Origin: an uncultured Clostridia bacterium
GTDB taxonomy: Bacteria; Bacillota; Clostridia; Oscillospirales; Ruminococcaceae
Reading direction: 5' to 3'
Assembly (NCBI GenBank): GCA_945931735.1
Contig: CAMEPN010000130.1
Coordinates: 1 to 6,014 of the forward strand
Length of the DNA stretch: 6,014 bases
Shown: one piece after another, positions 1-6,014 of the stretch
Layout of the letters: the number at the start of each line of letters is the position of its first letter
How positions within the stretch are numbered: position 1 is the stretch's first letter
Position numbers and translations under genes: made by a program
The notes under the pieces: model-generated
Seen by the model: the letters and a program-made list of their open reading frames with translations, nothing else
Databases searched by the model: none
Told to the model about the DNA's origin: nothing

Positions 1-133
1 CGATCTCGTAGCCGAGCTTTCTCAGCGCTTTGCACGCCTGCGTTCCCGAATAGTCGAACTCGCACGCCTGTCCGATGATGATAGGTCCCGAGCCTATTAT
101 CAGGATTTTATTGATGTCGGTTTTCTTTGGCAT
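1..133 (-). CDS. carB: Carbamoyl phosphate synthase large subunit, N-terminal fragment
   Basis: Only the first 44 codons are present; the gene runs off the left edge. The translation begins [20 protein letters not shown] and continues with [17 protein letters not shown], the highly conserved N-terminus of CarB. The glycine-rich GSGPIIIGQ segment (residues 14-22) belongs to the pre-ATP-grasp fold. CarB makes carbamoyl phosphate from bicarbonate, ammonia (channelled from glutamine by the small subunit CarA) and two ATP, feeding pyrimidine and arginine synthesis in the cytoplasm. The family is usually about 1,060-1,080 residues, so most of the protein lies outside. The ATG is supported by an AAGGGAG ribosome site six bases upstream. 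The gene has its own promoter and a terminator separates it from the upstream gene, so it is probably first in its transcript. carA is not directly upstream, unlike in a usual carAB operon. The identification is firm even from this short piece. Confidence 0.95.
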   Translation of the reverse strand, partial: MPKKTDINKILIIGSGPIIIGQACEFDYSGTQACKALRKLGYEI

Positions 134-139
134 ATTATT

Positions 140-146
140 CTCCCTT
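140..146 (-). promoter_or_regulatory. Ribosome binding site of carB
   Basis: AAGGGAG on the minus strand, six bases before the carB ATG, is a strong Shine-Dalgarno match and fixes the start codon. It is one of three GGG runs in the short leader (around 142-144, 149-151 and 170-172), which may compete for the same CCC run. Confidence 0.85.
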
Positions 147-159
147 ATCCCTTTTTTAT

Positions 160-172
160 GGGTAAAATACCC
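160..172 (-). other. Small hairpin in the carB 5' leader
   Basis: The minus strand reads GGGTATTTTACCC, a perfect five-base-pair stem with a three-base loop. It sits at the very start of the predicted carB transcript, since the expected start site is about 173-175. No U-tract follows directly, so it is not a terminator. It could stabilise the 5' end or take part in regulation, but the stem is short and could be chance. Confidence 0.35.
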
Positions 173-180
173 TATTCTTT

Positions 181-209
181 ATATTAACATATTTCGGCAC
201 AAAATGCAA
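181..209 (-). promoter_or_regulatory. Predicted sigma-A promoter of carB
   Basis: On the minus strand the -35 box TTGCAT (204-209) and the -10 box TAATAT (181-186) are separated by exactly 17 bases. A TGT precedes the -10, giving an extended -10. Initiation would fall near 173-175, leaving a leader of about 40 bases before the carB start. The promoter lies just past the terminator of the upstream DHH gene, which fits an independent carB transcript. Confidence 0.75.
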
Positions 210-227
210 TATACTTAAGCACAAAAC

Positions 228-258
228 ACAAAAAATCCGCAGAGAAAACTCTGCGGAT
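228..258 (-). terminator. Intrinsic terminator of the DHH phosphoesterase gene
   Basis: A perfect ten-base-pair inverted repeat (ATCCGCAGAG at 235-244 and CTCTGCGGAT at 249-258) encloses a four-base loop. On the minus strand it is followed by six T (230-235, the first in the stem) and a further T-rich stretch. It begins six bases after the DHH stop codon. The plus-strand side has no T-run after the stem, so it works for minus-strand transcription only. Confidence 0.93.
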
Positions 259-264
259 AAATGT

Positions 265-1200
265 TTACAGATTATGTATCTTGTCGTAGTTCACAAGCTC
301 GTCGAGAAGCTGCGGCACCTTTAACGGAGCCTCCTCGTCCGTGAACTGGCAGGTTCCGACCGCCATATGACCGCCGCCGCCGTATTTCAGCATTGTGCTG
401 CCGACATTTACATGGCTGGTTCTGTTGAGTATGGAATAACCAACGGCGCAGGAGCAGCCCTTTCCACCCTTACCGTCGACTATCCAGCAGGAAAGGTTCT
501 GCTCGGGATAGAGCGAATAGATAAGGAAGCGGTTTCCGGTATAGATCGGAGAAACGCCGCGCAGGTCGGTTATGATGAGGTCGCCCTCAACGCGGGTGTA
601 TTTATGTACCATTTCCTTGAAAAGCTCGGTCTGCTCGTTATAAAGCGCGATACGCTCCTGAATATCGGGCATGGCGAGTATTTCATCGGTAGTCATATAA
701 GCGCAGGCTTTCAGCAGCTTCTCCATGAGCTGATAGTTGCTTATGGTAAAGTTTCTGAATCTGCCAAGACCTGTTCTGGGGTCCATAAGAAATCCAATAA
801 GGATCCAGCCCGTGGGATTCAGTATCTCGTCGCGGGAAAGGTTTCCGCTGTCCACCTTGTCGACAGCCTCCATGAGGTCGTCGAAATTCGGGAAGCGCTC
901 CTTGCCGCCGTAGTATTCATAAATAATACGCGCGCAGCTAGGAGTAATGCGGCTCTCGCCCTTGTACTTGCCCTTGTATTTTTTACGCTCTTCTTCGCTG
1001 GAATGGTGGTCGAACCAAAGCCCGCAGCCTTCTACGAAAGGAACATTGGCAAGGCAGTCGTTCTCCGTAACGGGAATAAGCCCGTCCTGAAGATCCTTCG
1101 GATGCGCGAACGTCCATGAATCGACGACGCCCGCGCACAGCAGCAGCGCTCCGCAGGCAAGGCCGTCAAAATCCGAACGAGTTATAAGTCTCATAGCCAT
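265..1200 (-). CDS. DHH/DHHA1 family phosphoesterase (exopolyphosphatase-type)
   Basis: This is a complete 311-residue cytoplasmic protein of the DHH superfamily, metal-dependent enzymes that cleave phosphodiester or phosphoanhydride bonds. The N-terminal metal motif is TRSDFDG (Asp10, Asp12), the family signature FDHH has DHH at 64-66, and a third acidic motif is VDKVDSGN (Asp114 or Asp117). The C-terminal DHHA1 substrate-binding motif is GGGGH (274-278). The segments HPKDLQDG (33-40), NPTGW, DPRTGLGRFR and GNRF match a subfamily commonly annotated as exopolyphosphatase. I recall little biochemical proof for that label; an oligonucleotide or cyclic-nucleotide substrate is equally possible. 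All expected motifs are intact and there is no signal peptide or membrane helix. The first Met is preferred over Met3 because of the GAGGTA site upstream. The gene has its own promoter and terminator, so it is probably monocistronic. The family call is secure; the substrate is not. Confidence 0.9.
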   Translation of the reverse strand: MAMRLITRSDFDGLACGALLLCAGVVDSWTFAHPKDLQDGLIPVTENDCLANVPFVEGCGLWFDHHSSEEERKKYKGKYKGESRITPSCARIIYEYYGGKERFPNFDDLMEAVDKVDSGNLSRDEILNPTGWILIGFLMDPRTGLGRFRNFTISNYQLMEKLLKACAYMTTDEILAMPDIQERIALYNEQTELFKEMVHKYTRVEGDLIITDLRGVSPIYTGNRFLIYSLYPEQNLSCWIVDGKGGKGCSCAVGYSILNRTSHVNVGSTMLKYGGGGHMAVGTCQFTDEEAPLKVPQLLDELVNYDKIHNL

Positions 1201-1207
1201 ATCGAAT

Positions 1208-1213
1208 TACCTC
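1208..1213 (-). promoter_or_regulatory. Ribosome binding site of the DHH gene
   Basis: GAGGTA on the minus strand lies seven bases before the first ATG of the DHH gene. This spacing favours Met1 over the in-frame ATG two codons later, which would be 13 bases away. Confidence 0.8.
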
Positions 1214-1268
1214 ACTGTCATTATATATTACGGACCATGAGAAGTCCTGAAAATTCTTTAACAAGCTT

Positions 1269-1297
1269 ATTATAACATTTTATATGTGAAAAAGCAA
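1269..1297 (-). promoter_or_regulatory. Predicted sigma-A promoter of the DHH gene
   Basis: On the minus strand -35 TTGCTT (1292-1297) and -10 TATAAT (1269-1274) are 17 bases apart, with a TGT just before the -10. This is near consensus. The predicted start near 1262 leaves a leader of about 60 bases before the DHH ATG. The -35 box lies only 23 bases beyond the transglutaminase stop codon. No repressor operator is evident. Confidence 0.78.
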
Positions 1298-1303
1298 CAT
1301 ATT

Positions 1304-1320
1304 TTTAGAAATTTTCTAAA
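1304..1320. repeat. AT-rich palindrome next to the transglutaminase stop codon
   Basis: TTTAGAAA and TTTCTAAA form a perfect eight-base inverted repeat around one central base, touching the TAA stop of the transglutaminase gene. It is almost entirely A/T and no U-run directly follows on the minus strand (only CTAAAAATATG, then a T5 farther on), so it would be at best a weak terminator. It could also be a protein-binding dyad just upstream of the DHH -35 box. Its function is unknown. Confidence 0.4.
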
Positions 1321-3990
1321 TTATTTTTGGCAGATGAGTCTGCGGAGCTTAATTTTGCGCATAATGCCCGAAGAAGCACAGGCGTTTCTGTACATTTTGT
1401 CAAATTGCTCCGCAAGCGTTACGCGGTCGCTGTCGCCTTTGCCGAACGCCACGCTTTCAAGCACGTCAGCCGTCTGTCCGAGCTGCGTTCCGAACACACT
1501 GTCCGCACGACGGTAGAAATCGACGGGAAGCTCTCCGCTTTTAGGGGTTACACCGAACATTGCCGCGGCGGAAAGAAGCTTTTCATAAATACGCGCCGAG
1601 GGGATTTTTCCGGAAAGCATATCTGCGACCGCTTTCTCTGCCGACCTTGCAAGCGCTCTGTACCTGTAAACCGAATACCACGCCGCCGCTGCAACAACAA
1701 GTACCGCCGCAGCGATCAAAATAAACGGAAGTATATTTACAGCCTTTCCCGCGCTTTCATCTGTTCGGGTGTCATCGTCCGAGGTTACAGACGGCTCGGA
1801 ATTGTCCGTCGTATCCGAGGATTCGATTTCCTCCGAGGAAGCGGTGCTTTCCGCCGCCGATTCGGTCTGCTCGGAAGTCGGCTCGGGAGTTTCGGTGCTG
1901 TCTGTCCTCTCGGATTCGGCGGGACGCGTGCCTCCGCTCGGATATACCGACGAGCTGGTCGGGTCAAATGTCGCCCAGCCAAGCTCCCCAAGATAGACCT
2001 CAACCCATGCGTGTAGATTTTTCGCGCGCATCGTCTGAACGCCATCGCCGCGCGACGGGTCAACCGCAAAGCCGGTGCAGTACCGCGCGGGAATGCCGGA
2101 TTCGCGCAGCAGAAGCGTCATAGCGCTCGCGTACAGCGCGCAGTGTCCGCTGTGAGTTTCGTTGAGAAAGCTCAATACCGGAGCCGCGCTTCCGTTATCT
2201 GTTCTCAGCGAGTAGGTGTAATTGCTGCGCAGATAGTCAGCTATGATCTTCGCGGAGGAATAGATGTATTCGGAGCTGCCGCCGTAATATTCCCTTTCAA
2301 GCTCGTCCAGTTCAGCCGCAAGCCCGCTTTCCTCAAGGAACAGCTTCAGCGGCTCCCTGTAATCCTCGGGAACAGACATATACATCGCATTAACATAATC
2401 GCCGTAGTCCTTGATAAGCCCATTGGTATCGGCAAGCTCGCCTATTACCGAGGGATAAATGCTGTTCACGGTAATACCCCCGCGGGAAAGTACATCGCAT
2501 ATTGCCTTAACATCAGCAGCACCGTTATCCGAGGCGCTGTCCGTGTCGGTATATGACGGAACGAGCGCGGTACATTGTACTCTGTTGACATTTCCGTATG
2601 CCTTATTTACGCGCACGACAACGTCGCCGTAAACGTCGAATATCTCCGAGCCATAGTAGGTGTAGTCCGCCGTATACGACGGCAGGAATACTACCGACGA
2701 CTCGCAGAGGTAATCAATAGCAACATCGGACAGCTCGATATAATAGTCCGACTTTGCGCCCAACGCCTCCAATACCGAACGCACTACGCGCTGTTCAATG
2801 GGGCGGTAATCCGCTTTAAGGCGCGAAGCGCTCCACTGCACAGGTTCCTCGTTTACGGGAGAAGTCCATGACGTCCCCGTGAAATCAATGCCGATATCGC
2901 CGCGCAGGTAAAGCGGCTGCTCGCCCGTATAGGTGACGCGGATTATATTCTGTTCTCCCGACCCGGGCGAAATTATGCTCAGCCCGTTTTCGGTTTCGTG
3001 GCGCTCGGACTCGGGCGAGGTGAAATATTCCGAAACAGGGCCGCTCTCGAAAGGAGAAGCTGTTATCCCCGACGCGTCGCCTATTCCCGTGATAAATTCG
3101 TAAAAACTTGTGTAGTCTATGCCGTTTCCGTTTCCGAGGAGCGAATACGCTATCATTCCCACAACGGAAAATACTGCGGCGCAGTACATTGCCGACGAAA
3201 AGTATTTTGAATAGCAGTTCTCCCGCATTTTTATCCGTTTGAGATAAGGAGCTTCTTTTGCGCCCTGCTCAAACTTTTTATTTTCGCGGAGCACGATCCT
3301 GCGGTATGTCCGCGCGCTGCCCGAACCGATGACCATCCCCTGCGAATATCCGAACGATATCGCCGCAGCGCCGAACAAAAATGCCAGCGCGGGAATAAGC
3401 CAGATATTGACCTCCAGCCTTTCGCCGATAAGCGGAGGAACGCACAGCGCGACAAAAAGCAGCGCGGGCGGCAGAGCGTGAACTCTCCCCGAAACAGCTG
3501 CAGCGGTAACAAGCGCGAAGATAATGCACAAAATCGCGAACCCGAGCTTCACACCTTCGACATACAAAGGATTGCTCTCGGTCAGCAGCGAGGCGCTGTG
3601 GAACAAATAACCCCGCGGGAAAAGGAAGCGCCCCTCGACGGTCAGCATAGCGGCGTCAGCGAAATAAGACAACTTTTCCCAAAGCCCGTCACGTCCGCCT
3701 CGCATAAGCCATACAGCGACTCCGCCAAGCAGAATAACAGCAGGTATGGCAAAGCGCTTTCTCACAAACGCAAACAGCACCGAGAAAAGCGCGACAGACA
3801 CCAACGAAACGCCCGCAGCGAAAAATGTTCCCGCGGGCAGATCGTATTCAGTCATGATATAAAGCATACAAAAGACCGTGATACAGCCGGAAAGCAGTAT
3901 CTTTTTCAGCACCGCGGTGATGAAACGGGGCTTGGCGCTGTAATAGCGGTCAAACACAAGTACGCCGTCTGATATATTGTTTGATCTCAT
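1321..3990 (-). CDS. Membrane-anchored transglutaminase-like (TgpA-like) protein
   Basis: This complete 889-residue protein has TgpA-like architecture. Hydrophobic segments lie near 31-47, 52-76, 80-96, 148-166, 171-188, 195-215 and 266-285. A long extracytoplasmic region follows. Its transglutaminase core holds Cys617 (SGHCALYASA), His660 (NLHAWVEVY) and Asp676 (WATFDPT), a complete papain-like triad. A Ser/Thr/Glu/Asp-rich spacer (about 683-748) leads to a last membrane helix (752-775) and a cytoplasmic tail (776-889). The tail motif IYEKLLSAAAMFG..P..GELP.DF resembles DUF4129. Members of this superfamily may act as proteases, amidases or cross-linkers on cell-wall or surface proteins; the substrate cannot be read from sequence. 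In many bacteria TgpA-like genes follow MoxR and DUF58 genes. Here a tubulin-like gene is directly upstream, 26 bases away. An in-frame TAA abuts the ATG, so no earlier start is possible, and no clear Shine-Dalgarno site is visible. Confidence 0.88.
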   Translation of the reverse strand: MRSNNISDGVLVFDRYYSAKPRFITAVLKKILLSGCITVFCMLYIMTEYDLPAGTFFAAGVSLVSVALFSVLFAFVRKRFAIPAVILLGGVAVWLMRGGRDGLWEKLSYFADAAMLTVEGRFLFPRGYLFHSASLLTESNPLYVEGVKLGFAILCIIFALVTAAAVSGRVHALPPALLFVALCVPPLIGERLEVNIWLIPALAFLFGAAAISFGYSQGMVIGSGSARTYRRIVLRENKKFEQGAKEAPYLKRIKMRENCYSKYFSSAMYCAAVFSVVGMIAYSLLGNGNGIDYTSFYEFITGIGDASGITASPFESGPVSEYFTSPESERHETENGLSIISPGSGEQNIIRVTYTGEQPLYLRGDIGIDFTGTSWTSPVNEEPVQWSASRLKADYRPIEQRVVRSVLEALGAKSDYYIELSDVAIDYLCESSVVFLPSYTADYTYYGSEIFDVYGDVVVRVNKAYGNVNRVQCTALVPSYTDTDSASDNGAADVKAICDVLSRGGITVNSIYPSVIGELADTNGLIKDYGDYVNAMYMSVPEDYREPLKLFLEESGLAAELDELEREYYGGSSEYIYSSAKIIADYLRSNYTYSLRTDNGSAAPVLSFLNETHSGHCALYASAMTLLLRESGIPARYCTGFAVDPSRGDGVQTMRAKNLHAWVEVYLGELGWATFDPTSSSVYPSGGTRPAESERTDSTETPEPTSEQTESAAESTASSEEIESSDTTDNSEPSVTSDDDTRTDESAGKAVNILPFILIAAAVLVVAAAAWYSVYRYRALARSAEKAVADMLSGKIPSARIYEKLLSAAAMFGVTPKSGELPVDFYRRADSVFGTQLGQTADVLESVAFGKGDSDRVTLAEQFDKMYRNACASSGIMRKIKLRRLICQK

Positions 3991-4016
3991 TTAATACCGA
4001 AATTCTTTCTGATAAG

Positions 4017-6014
4017 TCAGCTGAAAATGTGTATACCGTGTTTTTTAAGGGAATCGTTGACATATGCGTAGCGCATATTCTCCCATTTTTCGTAATCCTT
4101 GAACTCCTCAAGCTTTACGCCGCCCTTTATCTGAACGACCTCCGCGGTGTAGTTGAGGACAGATGCATTCCAAATATAGTTAATGCTCCTGTGGACAGAG
4201 CGAAGCGGGGCGATCTGCTTCATGTCTGTGCTCTTGGGGCAAACCACTCTGCTGAGCGGGAAATCGTCCGAAACAGGCACCGAAACCTCTGCGGCTTCAA
4301 GGCAGCTTTCAAGACCGTTTCCGATAGCGTTCTCTATGCCGAAAAAAGCACACATTTCGTTGTATTTCATACCGAGCAGCGGGCGGAACAACTCGCATAC
4401 TATGTCCGCCATTTCACGCGCCAGCGCGGTTTCGTCGTCATCGGGTAGCTCTAGGATATGCGACATCTTGAATGCCTTAGCCAATGCCTCCTCGGACAAC
4501 TTCTCGACCAGTCCGTCAAGCTTTTCGCGCACCGCCGGGTCCGCCATCGAAAAGGCGTCGCAGACAACAGTGTCGTCGCGTTCTTCGGTAAGGCGATCTA
4601 TTATCCCAGCGCGGTTGACGGCTATCTTCTCGAAAAGCTCCGCCTTTTTGTTGAGCGTGTTTTCGAGGTAATCGTTGAATTTGTCGTACATTTTGCGATA
4701 CATATCCAGAAGCGTGTCGGCTGTGCGGTATTCCCTGCTGTATTCCGCGAAATCCTTCAGCTCCTCGATATACTGCTCCGCTGCCTTGCCCGCGAACAGC
4801 GCGGAGGTCTTTACCTTCATATATGCGCTGCTGCAAAGCCCGCGGGAGCGCTCGAGCTGATCGCGCATATCGTCGGCGTCGCTTTTAATCTTCGCCATCG
4901 CGACCCGAAGCTCGGACAGGCACTTTTTGATGATCTCTATGGAATAGAACGGGCCTTTTGAGAGGTCGTTCTTTGCGTTTTCGCAGACGGAAATTATATC
5001 GTCCGTTATTTCGGGCAGGCACTTCTCCGCGCCCTCCGACGTGAGCGCAGCAACCTTATCGACCCAATCCTCCACATACTTCATCGAACCGTCGCTGCTT
5101 ATCTTCAGCGCGCGCGGAGAAAACGTGGGATTTATTTTCTCGTCAAATTCAAGCTCGGGGATACTTCCCGCCTTTGAAGCGAGATAAAGCGCGTTCGGCG
5201 TCACCTGCGCGGCAAACTGCCCAAGCTTACTCTGTCCGACGCTGTTTTTGTTCAGCAAGCGGTTAAACACCGTGAAAACCTTTACAGAGAGATAGGATAA
5301 TATCTTCCCGACAGGGACTTCTGTTACCCGAGCGTCGAAAGCAAGGTAACGGAAATCGTGATTTTCGTTCGGCTTGAGCATATTATAGGACATTATGCGC
5401 TCCGCGTCGTCGTCCTTTGAAAACAGCACCGCCATGCGGGAGAGTATCTTCTCTGCCGCGCCGCTGAGCGTCTTGCCGTAATTTTCGGCAGCCTGCGCAA
5501 TAAAGCAGGAGCTGAACGGCGGCTTGTCGGAAATGACCTCGAAAGAGGCGGAATAGCGCTGTGAAAAACGCGCTTTCCTTGTCTGGAACATATCAAGCTC
5601 GTTTTTGGCGATAATGGTGTTTGCGTAGTAGTTGCCAAGCTCGCGCTGATCTGTTTCAAAAAGCTCCGCAGTGTCGCCCGCGAAAAGCATAGCGTTTATC
5701 TTGAACTGATACGACGAATCCTCGAACAATGATTTCAGTATATACGCAAGGTCAATGAACATTCCGCCGAAAAATGCGTCGCCGAGGTTTCCGGTAATAA
5801 CTATCTCAAGCGAGCGGTCTGTTCCCGCAAACGCGGAAATGCTTTCCCCTATCCGCTTGAAAAGCGGCTTAATATAATGGAACAGCGCAACGCGCCCGCA
5901 CTGTCGCTTAGTCAGCCCATAGGACGGCGTAGCGGGAGAGTAATTCTTAAGCCCGCTGTCGAACCACGACAATGCATACTGCGGCAGCCGCGCAGGGTTG
6001 TTAAGGTATTTGTA
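4017..6014 (-). CDS. Tubulin-like (Tubulin_2-type) protein with helical C-terminal tail, N-terminus outside the window
   Basis: The frame stays open to the right edge, giving 665 visible residues; the true start lies outside. A TTG at 5970-5972 could be mistaken for the start, but 14 more in-frame codons precede it. Residues 33-45 (GLTKRQCGRVALF), 70-93 (EIVITGNL..GGMFIDLAYIL), 130-143 (YANTIIAKNELDMF), 164-180 (KPPFSSCFIAQ..NYG) and 226-247 (FDARVTEVPVGKILSYL) follow, in order, the pattern I associate with bacterial Tubulin_2 proteins. These are large FtsZ/tubulin-fold proteins of poorly known function. The tubulin GTP-binding loop GGGTGSG should sit at 78-84 but reads GDAFFGG, so nucleotide binding may be lost. 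Residues 310-480 are rich in charged helical sequence, possibly coiled coil, and 480-665 form a C-terminal region I do not recognise. No membrane helix or signal peptide is visible. It is probably co-transcribed with the transglutaminase gene downstream. The family call is from remembered motifs only. Confidence 0.68.
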   Translation of the reverse strand, partial: YKYLNNPARLPQYALSWFDSGLKNYSPATPSYGLTKRQCGRVALFHYIKPLFKRIGESISAFAGTDRSLEIVITGNLGDAFFGGMFIDLAYILKSLFEDSSYQFKINAMLFAGDTAELFETDQRELGNYYANTIIAKNELDMFQTRKARFSQRYSASFEVISDKPPFSSCFIAQAAENYGKTLSGAAEKILSRMAVLFSKDDDAERIMSYNMLKPNENHDFRYLAFDARVTEVPVGKILSYLSVKVFTVFNRLLNKNSVGQSKLGQFAAQVTPNALYLASKAGSIPELEFDEKINPTFSPRALKISSDGSMKYVEDWVDKVAALTSEGAEKCLPEITDDIISVCENAKNDLSKGPFYSIEIIKKCLSELRVAMAKIKSDADDMRDQLERSRGLCSSAYMKVKTSALFAGKAAEQYIEELKDFAEYSREYRTADTLLDMYRKMYDKFNDYLENTLNKKAELFEKIAVNRAGIIDRLTEERDDTVVCDAFSMADPAVREKLDGLVEKLSEEALAKAFKMSHILELPDDDETALAREMADIVCELFRPLLGMKYNEMCAFFGIENAIGNGLESCLEAAEVSVPVSDDFPLSRVVCPKSTDMKQIAPLRSVHRSINYIWNASVLNYTAEVVQIKGGVKLEEFKDYEKWENMRYAYVNDSLKKHGIHIFS

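Noticed and set aside
367..1119. A 250-codon plus-strand open frame opposite the DHH gene
   Set aside because: It lies wholly antisense to a well-recognised gene, and its translation shows no family resemblance. It is a by-product of codon use on the opposite strand.
1232..1247. Possible hairpin GGAC...GTCC in the DHH leader
   Set aside because: Only four base pairs around an eight-base loop, with no U-run and no riboswitch-like structure; expected by chance.
1785..2069. Overlapping open frames in the transglutaminase catalytic/spacer region on both strands
   Set aside because: The repetitive codons of the Ser/Thr/Glu-rich spacer keep other frames open. Their Arg/Pro/Ser-rich translations look artefactual.
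3478..3972. A 164-codon plus-strand open frame opposite the membrane part of the transglutaminase gene
   Set aside because: Its translation is low in hydrophobic residues, rich in Arg, Lys and Gln, and resembles no family. The opposite strand codes convincingly for membrane helices.
5755..5790. Sequencing error as the cause of the altered GTP-binding loop
   Set aside because: Although an A5 run lies in this stretch, the frame is correct on both sides and the loop length matches the expected seven residues. An indel error would have shifted the frame.
5970..5972. TTG as the start codon of the tubulin-like gene
   Set aside because: The frame is open for 14 more codons up to the window edge, and the visible protein begins in the middle of the expected tubulin fold, so the real start is outside. 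The nearby ATG at 5975-5977 is out of frame.

Overview
All genes in this 6 kb window lie on the minus strand, so it reads right to left. The sequence suggests a low-to-mid GC Clostridia-type Firmicute, perhaps an Oscillospiraceae/Ruminococcus relative. The evidence is compact GC-balanced genes between AT-rich gaps, strong Shine-Dalgarno sites on carB and the DHH gene, extended -10 promoters, and a Firmicute-style TgpA-like transglutaminase. This placement is inference; there is no rRNA or other marker here.

Right half (1321-6014): two genes 26 bases apart form an apparent operon. The upstream gene is cut by the right edge and encodes a large cytoplasmic protein. I recognise it as a Tubulin_2-type tubulin-like protein followed by a long helical tail. 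The stretch expected to carry the GTP-binding signature loop is present, but its key residues are replaced. The downstream gene encodes a complete 889-residue polytopic membrane transglutaminase-like protein with an intact Cys-His-Asp triad outside the cell, a Ser/Thr/Glu-rich spacer, a last membrane helix and a cytoplasmic tail resembling DUF4129. This pair is the most interesting part of the window: a possible cytoplasmic tubulin-fold partner for an extracytoplasmic papain-like enzyme.

Middle (1201-1320): a short AT-rich gap holds a palindrome next to the transglutaminase stop codon and a near-consensus promoter for the next gene.

Left part (1-1200): a complete DHH/DHHA1 phosphoesterase of the type often labelled exopolyphosphatase ends in a clear intrinsic terminator. 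Beyond it a second near-consensus promoter drives carB, the large subunit of carbamoyl phosphate synthase, of which only the first 44 codons are inside the window. The DHH gene and carB therefore appear to be separate transcription units. No stretch longer than about 130 bases lacks a gene, and I saw no tRNA, rRNA, CRISPR array or mobile element.
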